NCBI RefSeq assembly: GCF_003605195.1
Contig: NZ_QYOS01000023.1
Span: 1 to 64,000, forward strand
Reading direction: 5' to 3'
Length of the DNA: 64,000 nt
From: Aurantiacibacter odishensis
GTDB taxonomy: Bacteria; Pseudomonadota; Alphaproteobacteria; Sphingomonadales; Sphingomonadaceae
Shown: one piece after another, positions 18,668 to 27,155 of the stretch
Position numbering within the stretch: position 1 is the first letter of the stretch
Layout: each line of letters opens with the position of its first letter
Translations under genes and position numbers: made by a program
The notes under the pieces: model-generated
The model's database searches: none
What the model was told of the DNA's origin: nothing
What the model saw: the letters and a program-made list of their open reading frames with translations, nothing else

Positions 18668-18760
18668 ATGGCTTTCACTCTTACGCATCCGATCGCAACA
18701 CTCCGTCGCTACCAGCGCATTCGCGCCGAACTGGTCAAGCTCAAGCTTCTCGCAATCTGA
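18668..18760 (+). CDS. 30-residue basic small ORF
   Basis: An ATG with AAGGAG 7 bp upstream opens a 30-codon frame ending in TGA. The product has a short Thr/Pro head, then an amphipathic basic helix (LRRYQRIRAELVKLKLLAI). It resembles the start of DUF1127-type small regulators but is shorter. It sits alone between the divergent M23 and PAP2-like genes. The strong Shine-Dalgarno is the main support. Confidence 0.5.
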   Translation: MAFTLTHPIATLRRYQRIRAELVKLKLLAI

Positions 18761-18962
18761 AGTATACCGGCAAGCAGCCCCTCTCCGCCCCTCGCTCCAC
18801 GAACAGCGTCAGGGAACAGGATTGATAGGCCGGCACGTCTCCATGCGAACCGTGCACGTTCGCTGACTGCGATATTTTTCCCTGCAAACCGGCAGATCCC
18901 ACGTTTGATTAAATCTCGGAAACAGGCATAGAACTGCAATGTCGCAGCACGGGGGGTAGCTG

Positions 18963-20027
18963 ATGATAAGAAGCGGTTGGCATGTCCTGGCCTTGGCCAT
19001 GGCGATGATCTTCGCCTCGTTCGTCGCGCTGAAGAGTGTTGGCGTTGATCTGGCACCGGGCAGTTACGTCCTCAACCTCCAGATCGTCGCGCTTTCCGTA
19101 GCCATGATACTAGGCCCGCATTGCCTTTTGGTCCTCTGGCGAGAGCGCCCCCCAAGCCCGATCCGATACTGCGCGCAGGTCATCAAGGAGAACAAGGCTA
19201 CCGCCTTGCGCGCCTTGCCGCTGCTGCTGGCCGTCGCTCTCTTCATGCCGACCTTTTCCGCCATGAAGTCTGCGATACCCCTGTTCAACGAGTTCGCCTG
19301 GGACAGTGAATTCATCGCATGGGATGCCGCCATCCACGGCACGGACCCCTGGCGCTTGCTGCAACCTGTTCTGGGCTTTCCGGTCGCAACCGCCCTGCTC
19401 GCCTTGGCCTACCACGTGTGGGTGCTGCTGATTTATCCGGGAAGCGTGTACTTCGCGGTTTACGTCCGGGACGACCGCCTCGTCCTACGCTATTTCACGG
19501 CGTTCTTCCTGATCTGGTTCCTGCTCGGCATAGCCCTTGCGACCTGGCTAGCATCGGTTGGCCCAGTGTTCCTAGAACCGATCCTGGGCGACCCCCGCTT
19601 CCTGGAACAAACCGGATACCTCGTCCGCGCCAACGAAGTCGTGCCGATCATGGTATTGCCGGTGCAGGAACAATTGCTGGCGGGATACGAGGCGGGCCTG
19701 CACGGCCTTGGTCGCGGCATCACGGCCATGCCTTCGATGCATGTGGCGCTTGCCTTCCTGTTCTGGATCGCTGCGCGGCAGATCAACCAGACGTTCGGCC
19801 GTGTGATGCTCGGCTTCATGCTGATCGTCCTGATCGGCTCTGTGCACCTGGCCTATCATTATGCCGTCGATGGCTACGTGTCGGTCGTGCTGACGCTGAT
19901 TGTGTGGAAAGCGAGTGCGCTGCTGACGGCAGACAGGCAGCCTATGAAATTTCCTCGCCGCCATGCACGTGGTGGTTTTGGCAATGATAGCGACGAATAC
20001 GAGGAGCCGGGCAAGCTGACAGAATGA
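18963..20027 (+). CDS. PAP2/Aur1-like polytopic membrane enzyme (copy 2)
   Basis: 354 residues, about eight membrane segments. It carries GITAMPSMHVA and GSVHLAYHYAVDGYVS, the same motif pair as the 16641-17714 protein, with catalytic His residues and the Asp in place. A G-rich Shine-Dalgarno (GGGGGG) precedes the ATG. The C-terminal tail is acidic and polar (NDSDEYEEPGK). It is likely a phosphatase or head-group transferase acting on polyprenyl or glycero-/sphingolipid phosphates at the inner membrane. It lies just upstream of the acylation operon, same strand, 186 bp apart. Confidence 0.8.
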   Translation: MIRSGWHVLALAMAMIFASFVALKSVGVDLAPGSYVLNLQIVALSVAMILGPHCLLVLWRERPPSPIRYCAQVIKENKATALRALPLLLAVALFMPTFSAMKSAIPLFNEFAWDSEFIAWDAAIHGTDPWRLLQPVLGFPVATALLALAYHVWVLLIYPGSVYFAVYVRDDRLVLRYFTAFFLIWFLLGIALATWLASVGPVFLEPILGDPRFLEQTGYLVRANEVVPIMVLPVQEQLLAGYEAGLHGLGRGITAMPSMHVALAFLFWIAARQINQTFGRVMLGFMLIVLIGSVHLAYHYAVDGYVSVVLTLIVWKASALLTADRQPMKFPRRHARGGFGNDSDEYEEPGKLTE

Positions 20028-20213
20028 ATCGATCCCTTGCGAGGATTCACTGAGGCCGTCATCAGCGCGCGCATTCTGTTTTCAGAGAGACTGAATTATC
20101 CAGACTTCGAGCCAAATATGACGCGGTTACAATATTTTCACGTCCCCTCTCATAACAAGCTGTTGTTACTGCGGCCGCGTATCTGATCTGCGAGTAAATA
20201 TCTGGAGGGCAGA

Positions 20214-21035
20214 GTGCATTTTCACGCGATTGCAAGCACGGGGCGCACGGCGACGACTTTTCTTGCCCGCGCGCTTCACGAACTGACCGGGGTTGTCGCT
20301 TGTCACGAAGGCTACGTTGCCGCGGATAAAGAGGCCGCGCCCTTGCTTCCGCTGATCAACCTCGAAAACCGACTGGCGTATTACAGCCAGGCCAGGGCAA
20401 GGGATATCGTGGCCGACAAGCGCGGTGACACGGTGATGTCTCCGATCGCTCGCAAAACCGGCGCAACCGCGCTGATAGATGTTGCATATTACAACTCCGT
20501 ACTGGCCGACGCACTTCTCGATGCGCACCCGCAGACCCGGATCGTCGCGATTATTCGCGAACTTGAACCGTTCGTCCGCAGCGCCACGGCGATAGAGGGA
20601 GAGGATATGTTACCGGTAGGTTGGCCCGATCCTGCAAAGCCTTTGACCCCTCGCGAACGCTTTATCGAAATGGGTAGAATGAAGCCCAGGATCGGAAGCA
20701 GCTCCGCGGTTCGCTGGGAAAGTTGGTCGGCCATCATGAGAAATATTTGGTTGTGGCAGGAAACTAACGCGTTACTGCTTGCCGCACGGGATAAACACGG
20801 GGGGCGTGTGCTGTTACTTCCTTTCGAAAAGCTCGTTCGCGATGCCGAAGGCTTCATGGTCGATATCGTCGATCATCTGAAAATTCCTGAAACAGGGATT
20901 CCAGCAGCGATTGCTTCAGCGCAAGAACACCGAAATCGGAAAGCGACGGGTTATCAAATCGGGCCGATGAGCGAGTGGTCCAAGTCCGAGCAAGTGTTTG
21001 CCAAAGAAGCGCAAGAGAAAATTGGAAATCTGTGA
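20214..21035 (+). CDS. Sulfotransferase-like P-loop protein, first gene of Dlt-like operon
   Basis: 273 residues from a GTG with GGAGGG upstream. The N-terminal ASTGRTATTFLARAL is a sulfotransferase-type phosphosulfate loop (residues 7-21). The later IIRELEPFVRSATAI fits the strand-and-helix that carries the 3'-phosphate-binding Arg/Ser in this family. It lacks a signal peptide and is probably cytoplasmic. The stop overlaps the carrier-protein start (TGATG), so it is translationally coupled to an acyl-activation pathway. The substrate is unknown: it might be the acceptor glycan, or the fold may have another use. Confidence 0.65.
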   Translation: MHFHAIASTGRTATTFLARALHELTGVVACHEGYVAADKEAAPLLPLINLENRLAYYSQARARDIVADKRGDTVMSPIARKTGATALIDVAYYNSVLADALLDAHPQTRIVAIIRELEPFVRSATAIEGEDMLPVGWPDPAKPLTPRERFIEMGRMKPRIGSSSAVRWESWSAIMRNIWLWQETNALLLAARDKHGGRVLLLPFEKLVRDAEGFMVDIVDHLKIPETGIPAAIASAQEHRNRKATGYQIGPMSEWSKSEQVFAKEAQEKIGNL

Positions 21036-21289
21036 TGGAAAAAGTTGAATTAGATCAACTGGCTTCCCTCGTGGAGGAAACCCTGCTCCAGGTCCATAAC
21101 GTTGAATCTCTTTCCACTTCGGTAGGCGCCGATTCTAAGCTCGGCCAGCCCGAAGAGTGGGATTCACTTTCTTTTGTTGCAATATTTGTTGCCGTAGCCG
21201 CCGCCTACAACGTTGAATTGGCCGATGACGATGCTTTTCACTTTACGTCCATCACGGCCATGCACGCCTTCCTTAACGACATACTGTGA
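21035..21289 (+). CDS. Acyl/D-alanyl carrier protein-like (DltC-like)
   Basis: 84 residues, acidic, all-helical. The phosphopantetheine attachment site is EWDSLSF (Ser44). Size and DSL motif fit an acyl carrier or D-alanyl carrier protein. It begins on the stop of the sulfotransferase-like gene and ends in a GTGA overlap with the adenylating enzyme, which almost certainly loads it. Confidence 0.85.
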   Translation: MEKVELDQLASLVEETLLQVHNVESLSTSVGADSKLGQPEEWDSLSFVAIFVAVAAAYNVELADDDAFHFTSITAMHAFLNDIL

Positions 21290-22734
21290 CCGGCTCGAAA
21301 CTCTGGCACACGATCGAAATGCGGTTGGCCGATGAGGGCGACCGGCCTGCATTCGCACCGGAGAAAGCGGACGCCATAGGATACGCTCGCCTGCGCGAAA
21401 TTACTGCTGCGATTGCGGCGTCGGTCGCGGGTGACGGACCGGTAGCCATCTTCGCAAACCGTTCGCTCGAAGCCTACGTGGCGGTGCTTGCCTGTTTCCG
21501 CTTCGGACGGACATTTGTTCCCCTCAATCCGTCGTTCCCGCCAGAGCGTCTTAAGGTCATTCTCGAACAGTCTGGTGCGCGTGAATGCCTTTTTGAAGCC
21601 AAGCACGAAAAATTGGTGGCCAGCCTTGGATGCCCCGCACGTCTGATCGACCTGTCGATCGATAGTAAAAACGCGATACCGCCTCCGGTAGACGAAGAAG
21701 ATCTTGCCTATCATCTGTTCACCTCGGGCAGTACCGGTGCACCGAAAGGCGTTCCGGTGTCGCATGGATCGCTCTCTCACTATGTCGAGAATATCATCGA
21801 AACTGTCGGCATCGCAAAACATCAGCGAGCCACGCAATTCTTCGATCTGAGCTTCGATCTGGCGATCCACGATATTTTCGTGACACTGGCCACCGGGGGA
21901 ACCCTGGTTCCGGCAAGTGACATGGCGCAAATGATGCCGCACCGGTTCGTGGCGGCGAATGACATCGATTTATGGTTCTCTGTGCCGCTTCTGGCGGTGA
22001 CTGCCTCGCGGGGACAGGCCGCAATGCCCGCAGAAAGACGTTTGAAGCAGGCTCTTTTCTGCGGCGAAGCTCTGCCGGGCGCATATGCAAAGGCGATGCG
22101 GGAGTTGTTGGTCCCGAACGGTGAATTGTGGAACCTCTACGGACCGACAGAGGCGACTATCGCTTTCACCGCGCATCGGCTTGAAGAAAAGGATTTCGAC
22201 AGCAACGTCGTGCCACTGGGCCGACCATTCGGCAGTAATCGCATCGCGATTCTGGCTGGAGACACGACTGTTGCTGCGGAGGATGGCGCGGAAGGCGAAC
22301 TGCTGTTGGGTGGACCGCAGGTTTTCGATGGCTACCTTCCAGCGATCGAGAAGGATCCCTTCGTGACGGATGCAGCGGGTGAACGCCTATACCGCACCGG
22401 CGATCTCGTTCGCTGCATAGATGGAGAGCTGCGTTTTCTCGGTCGGCTCGACAACCAGGTCAAGATAAGGGGCCACCGGGTAGAACTTTCGGAAATAGAG
22501 ACGGCCTGCTTGCGAGTTGCCGGTGTCGAGGCAGCAGTTGCGGTGCTGGTGGGCGATGGCGCAAATCAACGCATCCTCATCGCGTATCAAGGTGATCCCA
22601 AAGCGGATTTTGACGAATTGCGCACGCAGCTTCCGTCTTACATGCTGCCAAAGGAAGCACGCCGCTTTCCAGTGTTGCCGACAAATTCGAACGGCAAGAT
22701 CGACAGGCGTGCAGTAGGGCAACTCCTGCAGTGA
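21286..22734 (+). CDS. DltA-like amino acid/acyl adenylating enzyme
   Basis: 482 residues, a stand-alone ANL adenylation protein. Core motifs in order: TSGSTGAPKG (146-155), SFDLAIHDIF (A4, ~189-198), LFCGE (257-261), YGPTEAT (285-291), YRTGD (369-373), RLDNQVKIRGHRVELSEIE (~387-405) and NSNGKIDR with Lys471. The FCGE segment with Cys259 and the FDLxxxDI pattern match D-alanine:carrier ligase DltA rather than typical NRPS domains, so D-alanine is the first guess for its substrate; the pocket differs (for example His at the A4 +4 position). GTG start overlaps the carrier-protein stop. Confidence 0.85.
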   Translation: MTGSKLWHTIEMRLADEGDRPAFAPEKADAIGYARLREITAAIAASVAGDGPVAIFANRSLEAYVAVLACFRFGRTFVPLNPSFPPERLKVILEQSGARECLFEAKHEKLVASLGCPARLIDLSIDSKNAIPPPVDEEDLAYHLFTSGSTGAPKGVPVSHGSLSHYVENIIETVGIAKHQRATQFFDLSFDLAIHDIFVTLATGGTLVPASDMAQMMPHRFVAANDIDLWFSVPLLAVTASRGQAAMPAERRLKQALFCGEALPGAYAKAMRELLVPNGELWNLYGPTEATIAFTAHRLEEKDFDSNVVPLGRPFGSNRIAILAGDTTVAAEDGAEGELLLGGPQVFDGYLPAIEKDPFVTDAAGERLYRTGDLVRCIDGELRFLGRLDNQVKIRGHRVELSEIETACLRVAGVEAAVAVLVGDGANQRILIAYQGDPKADFDELRTQLPSYMLPKEARRFPVLPTNSNGKIDRRAVGQLLQ

Positions 22735-23771
22735 GGTTCATGGTCCCACCATTGTTTGCAGCAAGTCTGCTGGCAGGACTTGTTCTTCTTGGACTCAAGG
22801 CAGAAACCTATCCCCTGAGTTCAGTCTATCATTGTGGCTATGAAGTCGCCCGCCAGGACAAGCCTGCTGCCAATATACTCTTCATCGGTAACAGCTTCAC
22901 AGGTTCAGCCATCGACACCCTCTACATGGAGGAACTCCTTGGCGACGATCATCCGGTAACCGTAGAAAAACTAGCCACACTCAGAGGCAACGTCGTCGAT
23001 CTTAGGATGCTTATGCGCACCTACATAGAGAACCGCGGCGCTCCGGACCTCGTGATGTTCCAGCCGATCGCTGTTCGATTTGCGAGCCAATCCCCCGCCG
23101 GGCGCCCCGTGCATTCAAACGCGAATCTGGCATTCAACGATCTGGAAGACCTGTTTTCGATCCGAGCCAATGTTAACGCCGATGAAAACGATGATTCCAT
23201 GCCTCCCTGGACGCAGAAGGGTTATCGAACCTCGCTAGCTCTCGTCGTGGATCAACAGGCGAGCCGCGCGAGTGCAGGCCTCAGTTTCCTGCGCATGGCA
23301 GGTATGAGACAAATCTGTCGTAGCGAGCAGAAAGAACGCCTTTCAGGCGGGTGGCCCTGGGGCGACCTGCCACTTGCCGCCGGTGATGAAGACGCCTTAC
23401 ACGTCGCTCCCGAACACCGCGAAGGCTGGGACGAGACCTTGAGCACGCGCCAACCGCTCGCCTGGTCAAGCCACGAGCGCAGTTTCGAACGCGAACAATT
23501 GTTGCAGACTTTCGCTGAGATAGAGGCGGCGGGCGGCAAGGTGATGCTGATCGACTTTCCAAGCTTCGGTTATGACGATGCTGAAGCGGAAGATATAGCC
23601 GATACTGCGGATGCTTTCCGAAGGCCGATCCTAAACGTACGAAGCACAATGTCTCCGGATGAGATCGCTGCGCTCGCGATGCACTATCGCGACCCGCTCC
23701 ACTTTGATTTCGCGGGCGCGGAGATCATCACCCGGCGAGTAGCGACGGAATTGAAGCGACACGTGCGGTGA
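22731..23771 (+). CDS. Membrane-anchored SGNH-like protein (DltD-like)
   Basis: 346 residues. One N-terminal hydrophobic segment (residues ~4-22) would anchor it with the bulk in the periplasm. A GDS-like block FIGNSFTGS (Ser55) and a C-terminal DPLHFDFAG (Asp321, His324) give the Ser/Asp/His layout of SGNH hydrolases, as in DltD and AlgX/PatB-type acylation partners. Overall similarity to DltD is low, and the assignment leans on operon position. Start and stop overlap both neighbours by GTGA. Confidence 0.7.
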   Translation: MRFMVPPLFAASLLAGLVLLGLKAETYPLSSVYHCGYEVARQDKPAANILFIGNSFTGSAIDTLYMEELLGDDHPVTVEKLATLRGNVVDLRMLMRTYIENRGAPDLVMFQPIAVRFASQSPAGRPVHSNANLAFNDLEDLFSIRANVNADENDDSMPPWTQKGYRTSLALVVDQQASRASAGLSFLRMAGMRQICRSEQKERLSGGWPWGDLPLAAGDEDALHVAPEHREGWDETLSTRQPLAWSSHERSFEREQLLQTFAEIEAAGGKVMLIDFPSFGYDDAEAEDIADTADAFRRPILNVRSTMSPDEIAALAMHYRDPLHFDFAGAEIITRRVATELKRHVR

Positions 23772-24817
23772 TCAATCCAGTTACCCACCTGATCTTCATT
23801 GTCATTGCGTGGCTTGTCTTTGCGATAGCAGGACAGCGGTTTGCCACGCTAATCCTGTCGCTTTTCGGACTCGCCTTCACTGCCGCTTACGCGCCGGTTG
23901 CACTGGCGTGGATCGCATTGACCTCGATCGAGGCCTGCCTCCTGGTACACTGGCTAGAAAACAAGGACCGGGGTAGTAACACGCGGCAATATCTGCCTTA
24001 TATCCTTTTAGCGAACCTGCTTTTCGTCGACCTGCACCCCCAGGTACTTCTCGTTTCGGTAGAAACCCTGGCGATATCCTTCTCGACCATCCGTATTTTC
24101 ATGACAGCGAAGCAACTGCTGGCAATGCGCTCTGGCTACAACGTCTCCGAACTCAAATGGATATTTGCCGCCGCTTTCTTTCTTCCCGCTTTAATCGTCG
24201 GACCGGTTTTCTCGGGAATGGACCTTCGCAAACAGGTCAAAGCGGGTGCGAAGCCGGACGTTTCCGCGCAGACAGTGCGCTTTCTCATAGCGGGTCTGGT
24301 TTGCGTACTTCTTGTGAACCCATATCTCGCCCTCTTGGCCAGGGTGGCGACATCACCGCGCAACGAAATGAACCTGGGCTGGGAAGGCTCTCCTCTGCTC
24401 TTCGCCATGCTTTTTGCGGGCTTCTACGGACAAAGCCTGGTTGCCGAATACACCTCACGCCTGTTCGGACTGACTTTACCCTACAATTTCGACCGACCGT
24501 GGAGAGCTGGCAACATACGAGAATTCTGGCAGCGGTGGCATCGCTCGATGGCGAATTTCGTCATGCAATACATCTTTCTGCCATTGCAGATGCGCGGTGC
24601 GAACGCACAGATCGCCACTATCGCAGCGTTTGTATTCATGGGGCTTTGGCACAACCTGTCGGCGGGTTATCTCATCTGGGGCGTGGCTCATGGTTGCCTT
24701 CTCGCCTTTTGGCCAAAGACCGTGAAGAGTCCGTTCGCGAGGCTGATGGAGCGAGTCCTGACCTGGGTCGCCGTCATTGGCCTGTCATATCTCGCTAACT
24801 ACAGCTTTCTCGCATGA
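23768..24817 (+). CDS. MBOAT-family O-acyltransferase (DltB-like)
   Basis: 349 residues with about ten membrane segments. The MBOAT core is complete: FWQRWHRSM (253-261), FMGLWHNLSAGYLIWGVAHG with candidate catalytic His295 and second His308. DltB-type MBOATs take the acyl group from the carrier protein at the cytoplasmic face and pass it across the membrane. Having carrier protein and ligase in the same operon makes DltB a better model than acetyl-CoA-using AlgI/PatA. It overlaps both neighbours (GTGA before, ATGA after). Confidence 0.88.
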   Translation: MINPVTHLIFIVIAWLVFAIAGQRFATLILSLFGLAFTAAYAPVALAWIALTSIEACLLVHWLENKDRGSNTRQYLPYILLANLLFVDLHPQVLLVSVETLAISFSTIRIFMTAKQLLAMRSGYNVSELKWIFAAAFFLPALIVGPVFSGMDLRKQVKAGAKPDVSAQTVRFLIAGLVCVLLVNPYLALLARVATSPRNEMNLGWEGSPLLFAMLFAGFYGQSLVAEYTSRLFGLTLPYNFDRPWRAGNIREFWQRWHRSMANFVMQYIFLPLQMRGANAQIATIAAFVFMGLWHNLSAGYLIWGVAHGCLLAFWPKTVKSPFARLMERVLTWVAVIGLSYLANYSFLA

Positions 24818-24924
24818 AGATTTCGCGTGAAATCCTACTGATCTGCCTCTGGCTGGTGATCGCCGTTGTTCTTCTGACGCAGGTATCACCGGGTGACGTC
24901 GAGTTACCTTACGCGGAATACTAA
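24814..24924 (+). CDS. DltX-like 36-residue membrane microprotein
   Basis: The ATG overlaps the MBOAT stop (ATGA). A basic head (MKISRE) is followed by one hydrophobic helix of ~17 residues (ILLICLWLVIAVVLLTQ), then a short periplasmic tail ending LPYAEY at the carboxyl terminus. Size, topology and operon link match DltX, the microprotein of Gram-positive dlt operons, whose conserved aromatic C-terminal motif with an invariant Tyr has been reported to carry the acyl group. Here Tyr33 or Tyr36 would be the candidate. It is too short for homology to be certain. Confidence 0.7.
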   Translation: MKISREILLICLWLVIAVVLLTQVSPGDVELPYAEY

Positions 24925-25196
24925 TGCATTGAATCATTTCAGCTAAAATTCCGCAACGCTCCGGCGAGACCTGATTGAACCGCGCCAATCAAGTGATGCA
25001 ACCCATGCAGCATTGGGACACATCCGGCAATTAACTTGCAGCTCTCGGAGCGAGTCGCTCTACCATTTCGTCTTGGAAGCAACTTCGCCGGACGCAATGA
25101 TTTGCCGTTCACATCGAGTTGCGATATAGTTAACGTTGTTTTGCGCGCAGCATTCATCATGCTCTTACTTGCGTTACAGGGAATTATGATGGGCAT

Positions 25197-26579
25197 ATGC
25201 GCGTCCAGGGGCAAGACGGGGATGTTATTGTGCACAAGCTTGTCAGGAATTTCGCCAGGGACTCACATGCCGCGGTAAGTCCGCTCACCGCGCTGCTGCT
25301 GATCCCTCTCCTTGGCACAGTCGGCCTCGTGGTCGACGTGGGTTACTGGTACTACAAGCAGCGCGACATGCAGAATGCCGCGGACTCGGCGGCTATCGCG
25401 GCCGCACAGACTCCCGATGAAGATGTCGGTTTCGACGGGACGAACGACGACTTCATCAAGGCCGCTCGCGGCACGGCCCTGCGTTACGGCTACCAGCATG
25501 ACGAGGGTTCGGTATCGGTCGACGCAACGCGCGTGCCATGTCCGGCGGACCCGACCCGGACCTGCACCCGCGTCAGCATCGGTTACGACTCACCCCTGTT
25601 CTTCTCTCCGATCGTCGGCTTCTTCGGCGATGGCGCCGATGGGAACTCACAAGGCATCGCCGCCGTGGCGATTGCCGGTGACGGCGTCGCCGATGGCGGG
25701 CTCGAATTCTGCCTATTGTCCCTAGACACGACATCCGGCGTGAACGGGATCAGTGGCGACGGCGTGCCGAAAGCCGATCTCAACGGCTGCGATATTTTTT
25801 CGAATAACGACATGAACTGTAACGGCCATAACATGGGGGCAGGCACTGGCGTCGCGGTCGGATCGAATTCGAGCTGCGGCGAGGAATGGGTGTCGGGAGC
25901 CGAGCCTTTCGAGGATCCGTACACCCATTACGCCAGCAACATTCCGGCGAATCCGTGCAGCAGCTATCCTGTTTCGAACAACAAGATGGACAACCTGCCG
26001 GCGTCGAACAAGCTTCCGGGTGCGATTGTCGGTGGCGGTGTGGTGCAGATGTGCGGCGACGTCCTGCTGACCGGCGAGACGACGTTGGCGAACACCACGC
26101 TGGTGATTTACAATGGTCGACTGATTTCCAATGGCAACAACTTCACGGCGAACAATTCGACCGTTGTCTTTGCTGGCGATAACAACGCCAGCTATCATCA
26201 TTATCTGACCGACAAGGTCGGCAATTCCAACGTGCCCGATAGCGCATTCACGATTTCTTCGCCGACTTCCGGCAACTGGTCCGGCGTCGCGGTCTACACC
26301 GATCCGTCGCTGACCGTGAATGTGGATATGGAGCAGTCCGGTGAGTCGCCGGCGTTCAACCTTTCAGGGCTTCTCTACACGCCGAATTCGGATTCCCTGA
26401 TCAGCGGCATCATCAACAAGGCAGGCACCGGCTACAACTGCTTCGTCTGGGTGAGCAATACGATCGAGCTGAACGGCACGGCGCAGATCTTTGCCAATCC
26501 GGCAAGCCAGTGTGATCAGCAGGGCCTTGATGTCCCCAGCATTGGTGGTGAAGGTGGTCGTCCATGGCTGGTCTTCTGA
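25197..26579 (+). CDS. TadG-like Flp pilus assembly protein
   Basis: 460 residues. An N-terminal pseudopilin-like helix (AAVSPLTALLLIPLLGTVGLVVDVGYWYYKQRDMQNAADSAAIAAA) has the TadE/TadG N-terminal pattern, and the large extracellular part is Asn/Gly/Ser-rich with many cysteines. TadG-like proteins are anchored pseudopilins needed for Flp pilus formation. The start is uncertain: ATG at 25197 or a GTG at 25230 with a G-rich motif upstream. It overlaps the next TadE-like gene by 16 bp. The nearest pilus genes are 9 kb away. Confidence 0.82.
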   Translation: MRVQGQDGDVIVHKLVRNFARDSHAAVSPLTALLLIPLLGTVGLVVDVGYWYYKQRDMQNAADSAAIAAAQTPDEDVGFDGTNDDFIKAARGTALRYGYQHDEGSVSVDATRVPCPADPTRTCTRVSIGYDSPLFFSPIVGFFGDGADGNSQGIAAVAIAGDGVADGGLEFCLLSLDTTSGVNGISGDGVPKADLNGCDIFSNNDMNCNGHNMGAGTGVAVGSNSSCGEEWVSGAEPFEDPYTHYASNIPANPCSSYPVSNNKMDNLPASNKLPGAIVGGGVVQMCGDVLLTGETTLANTTLVIYNGRLISNGNNFTANNSTVVFAGDNNASYHHYLTDKVGNSNVPDSAFTISSPTSGNWSGVAVYTDPSLTVNVDMEQSGESPAFNLSGLLYTPNSDSLISGIINKAGTGYNCFVWVSNTIELNGTAQIFANPASQCDQQGLDVPSIGGEGGRPWLVF

Positions 26580-27136
26580 ACCGGGTTGCCAGGCGAGCGC
26601 GGGTCTTCCGCCGGGATCGATCGGGTTCGGTCGGTGCGGAAATGGCTTTCGTCGCCGGTTTCCTCGCGATCCTAATCGCCCAGATCCTCGATTTCGGGTG
26701 GATGGCCTATTGCTCGGTGCAGGTGCGCACGGCCGCCCAGGCCGCTGCTGCGGAAGCCGCATCATTGTGCCAGCAGGAAACGGACCTTCCAGCCACGATA
26801 AATTGCGAGACGACGCAGAGCATCGACCTTCAGGAAAAGATGGAACAGGCAGCCAACCGCGTCTCTATCGGTGACGCGTCAATTCCCAGGATCGTCGTCT
26901 CCGAACCGAGCGAGGGTTACTTCTGCCAGGACAGCAACGAAACGCTGGTCGAGGTTGGAACGCTGGCAAGCCCGCCGGCTGCCGATGCCTGCGCAACCTA
27001 TGGAACGGCCGAAGAACCGGGTATTTATGTCTACGCCACCGCCTCCTATACGTTCAATCCGCTGTTCCCGGGCCTGTCCGTGGCATCGGTCCTCGGCAAC
27101 CCGCTCACGGCCGAGGGCTGGATGAGGCTCGATTGA
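26564..27136 (+). CDS. TadE-like pseudopilin (1)
   Basis: 190 residues. A basic head (LLNRVARRARVFRRDRSG) leads to SVGAEMAFVAGFLAILIAQILDFGWMAYCSVQVRTAAQAAAAEAA, the classic TadE pattern with Glu at position 5 of the mature helix. The rest is a periplasmic domain with several cysteines. It is likely processed by CpaA. It lies in a three-gene set with TadG-like and a second TadE-like protein. Confidence 0.85.
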   Translation: MAGLLNRVARRARVFRRDRSGSVGAEMAFVAGFLAILIAQILDFGWMAYCSVQVRTAAQAAAAEAASLCQQETDLPATINCETTQSIDLQEKMEQAANRVSIGDASIPRIVVSEPSEGYFCQDSNETLVEVGTLASPPAADACATYGTAEEPGIYVYATASYTFNPLFPGLSVASVLGNPLTAEGWMRLD

Positions 27137-27155
27137 TGAACCGGGGGGCAGGACT

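Noticed and set aside
21286-22734. NRPS module or siderophore cluster
   Set aside because: The adenylation protein is stand-alone with no condensation or thioesterase domain, and neighbours are MBOAT/SGNH-type envelope proteins.
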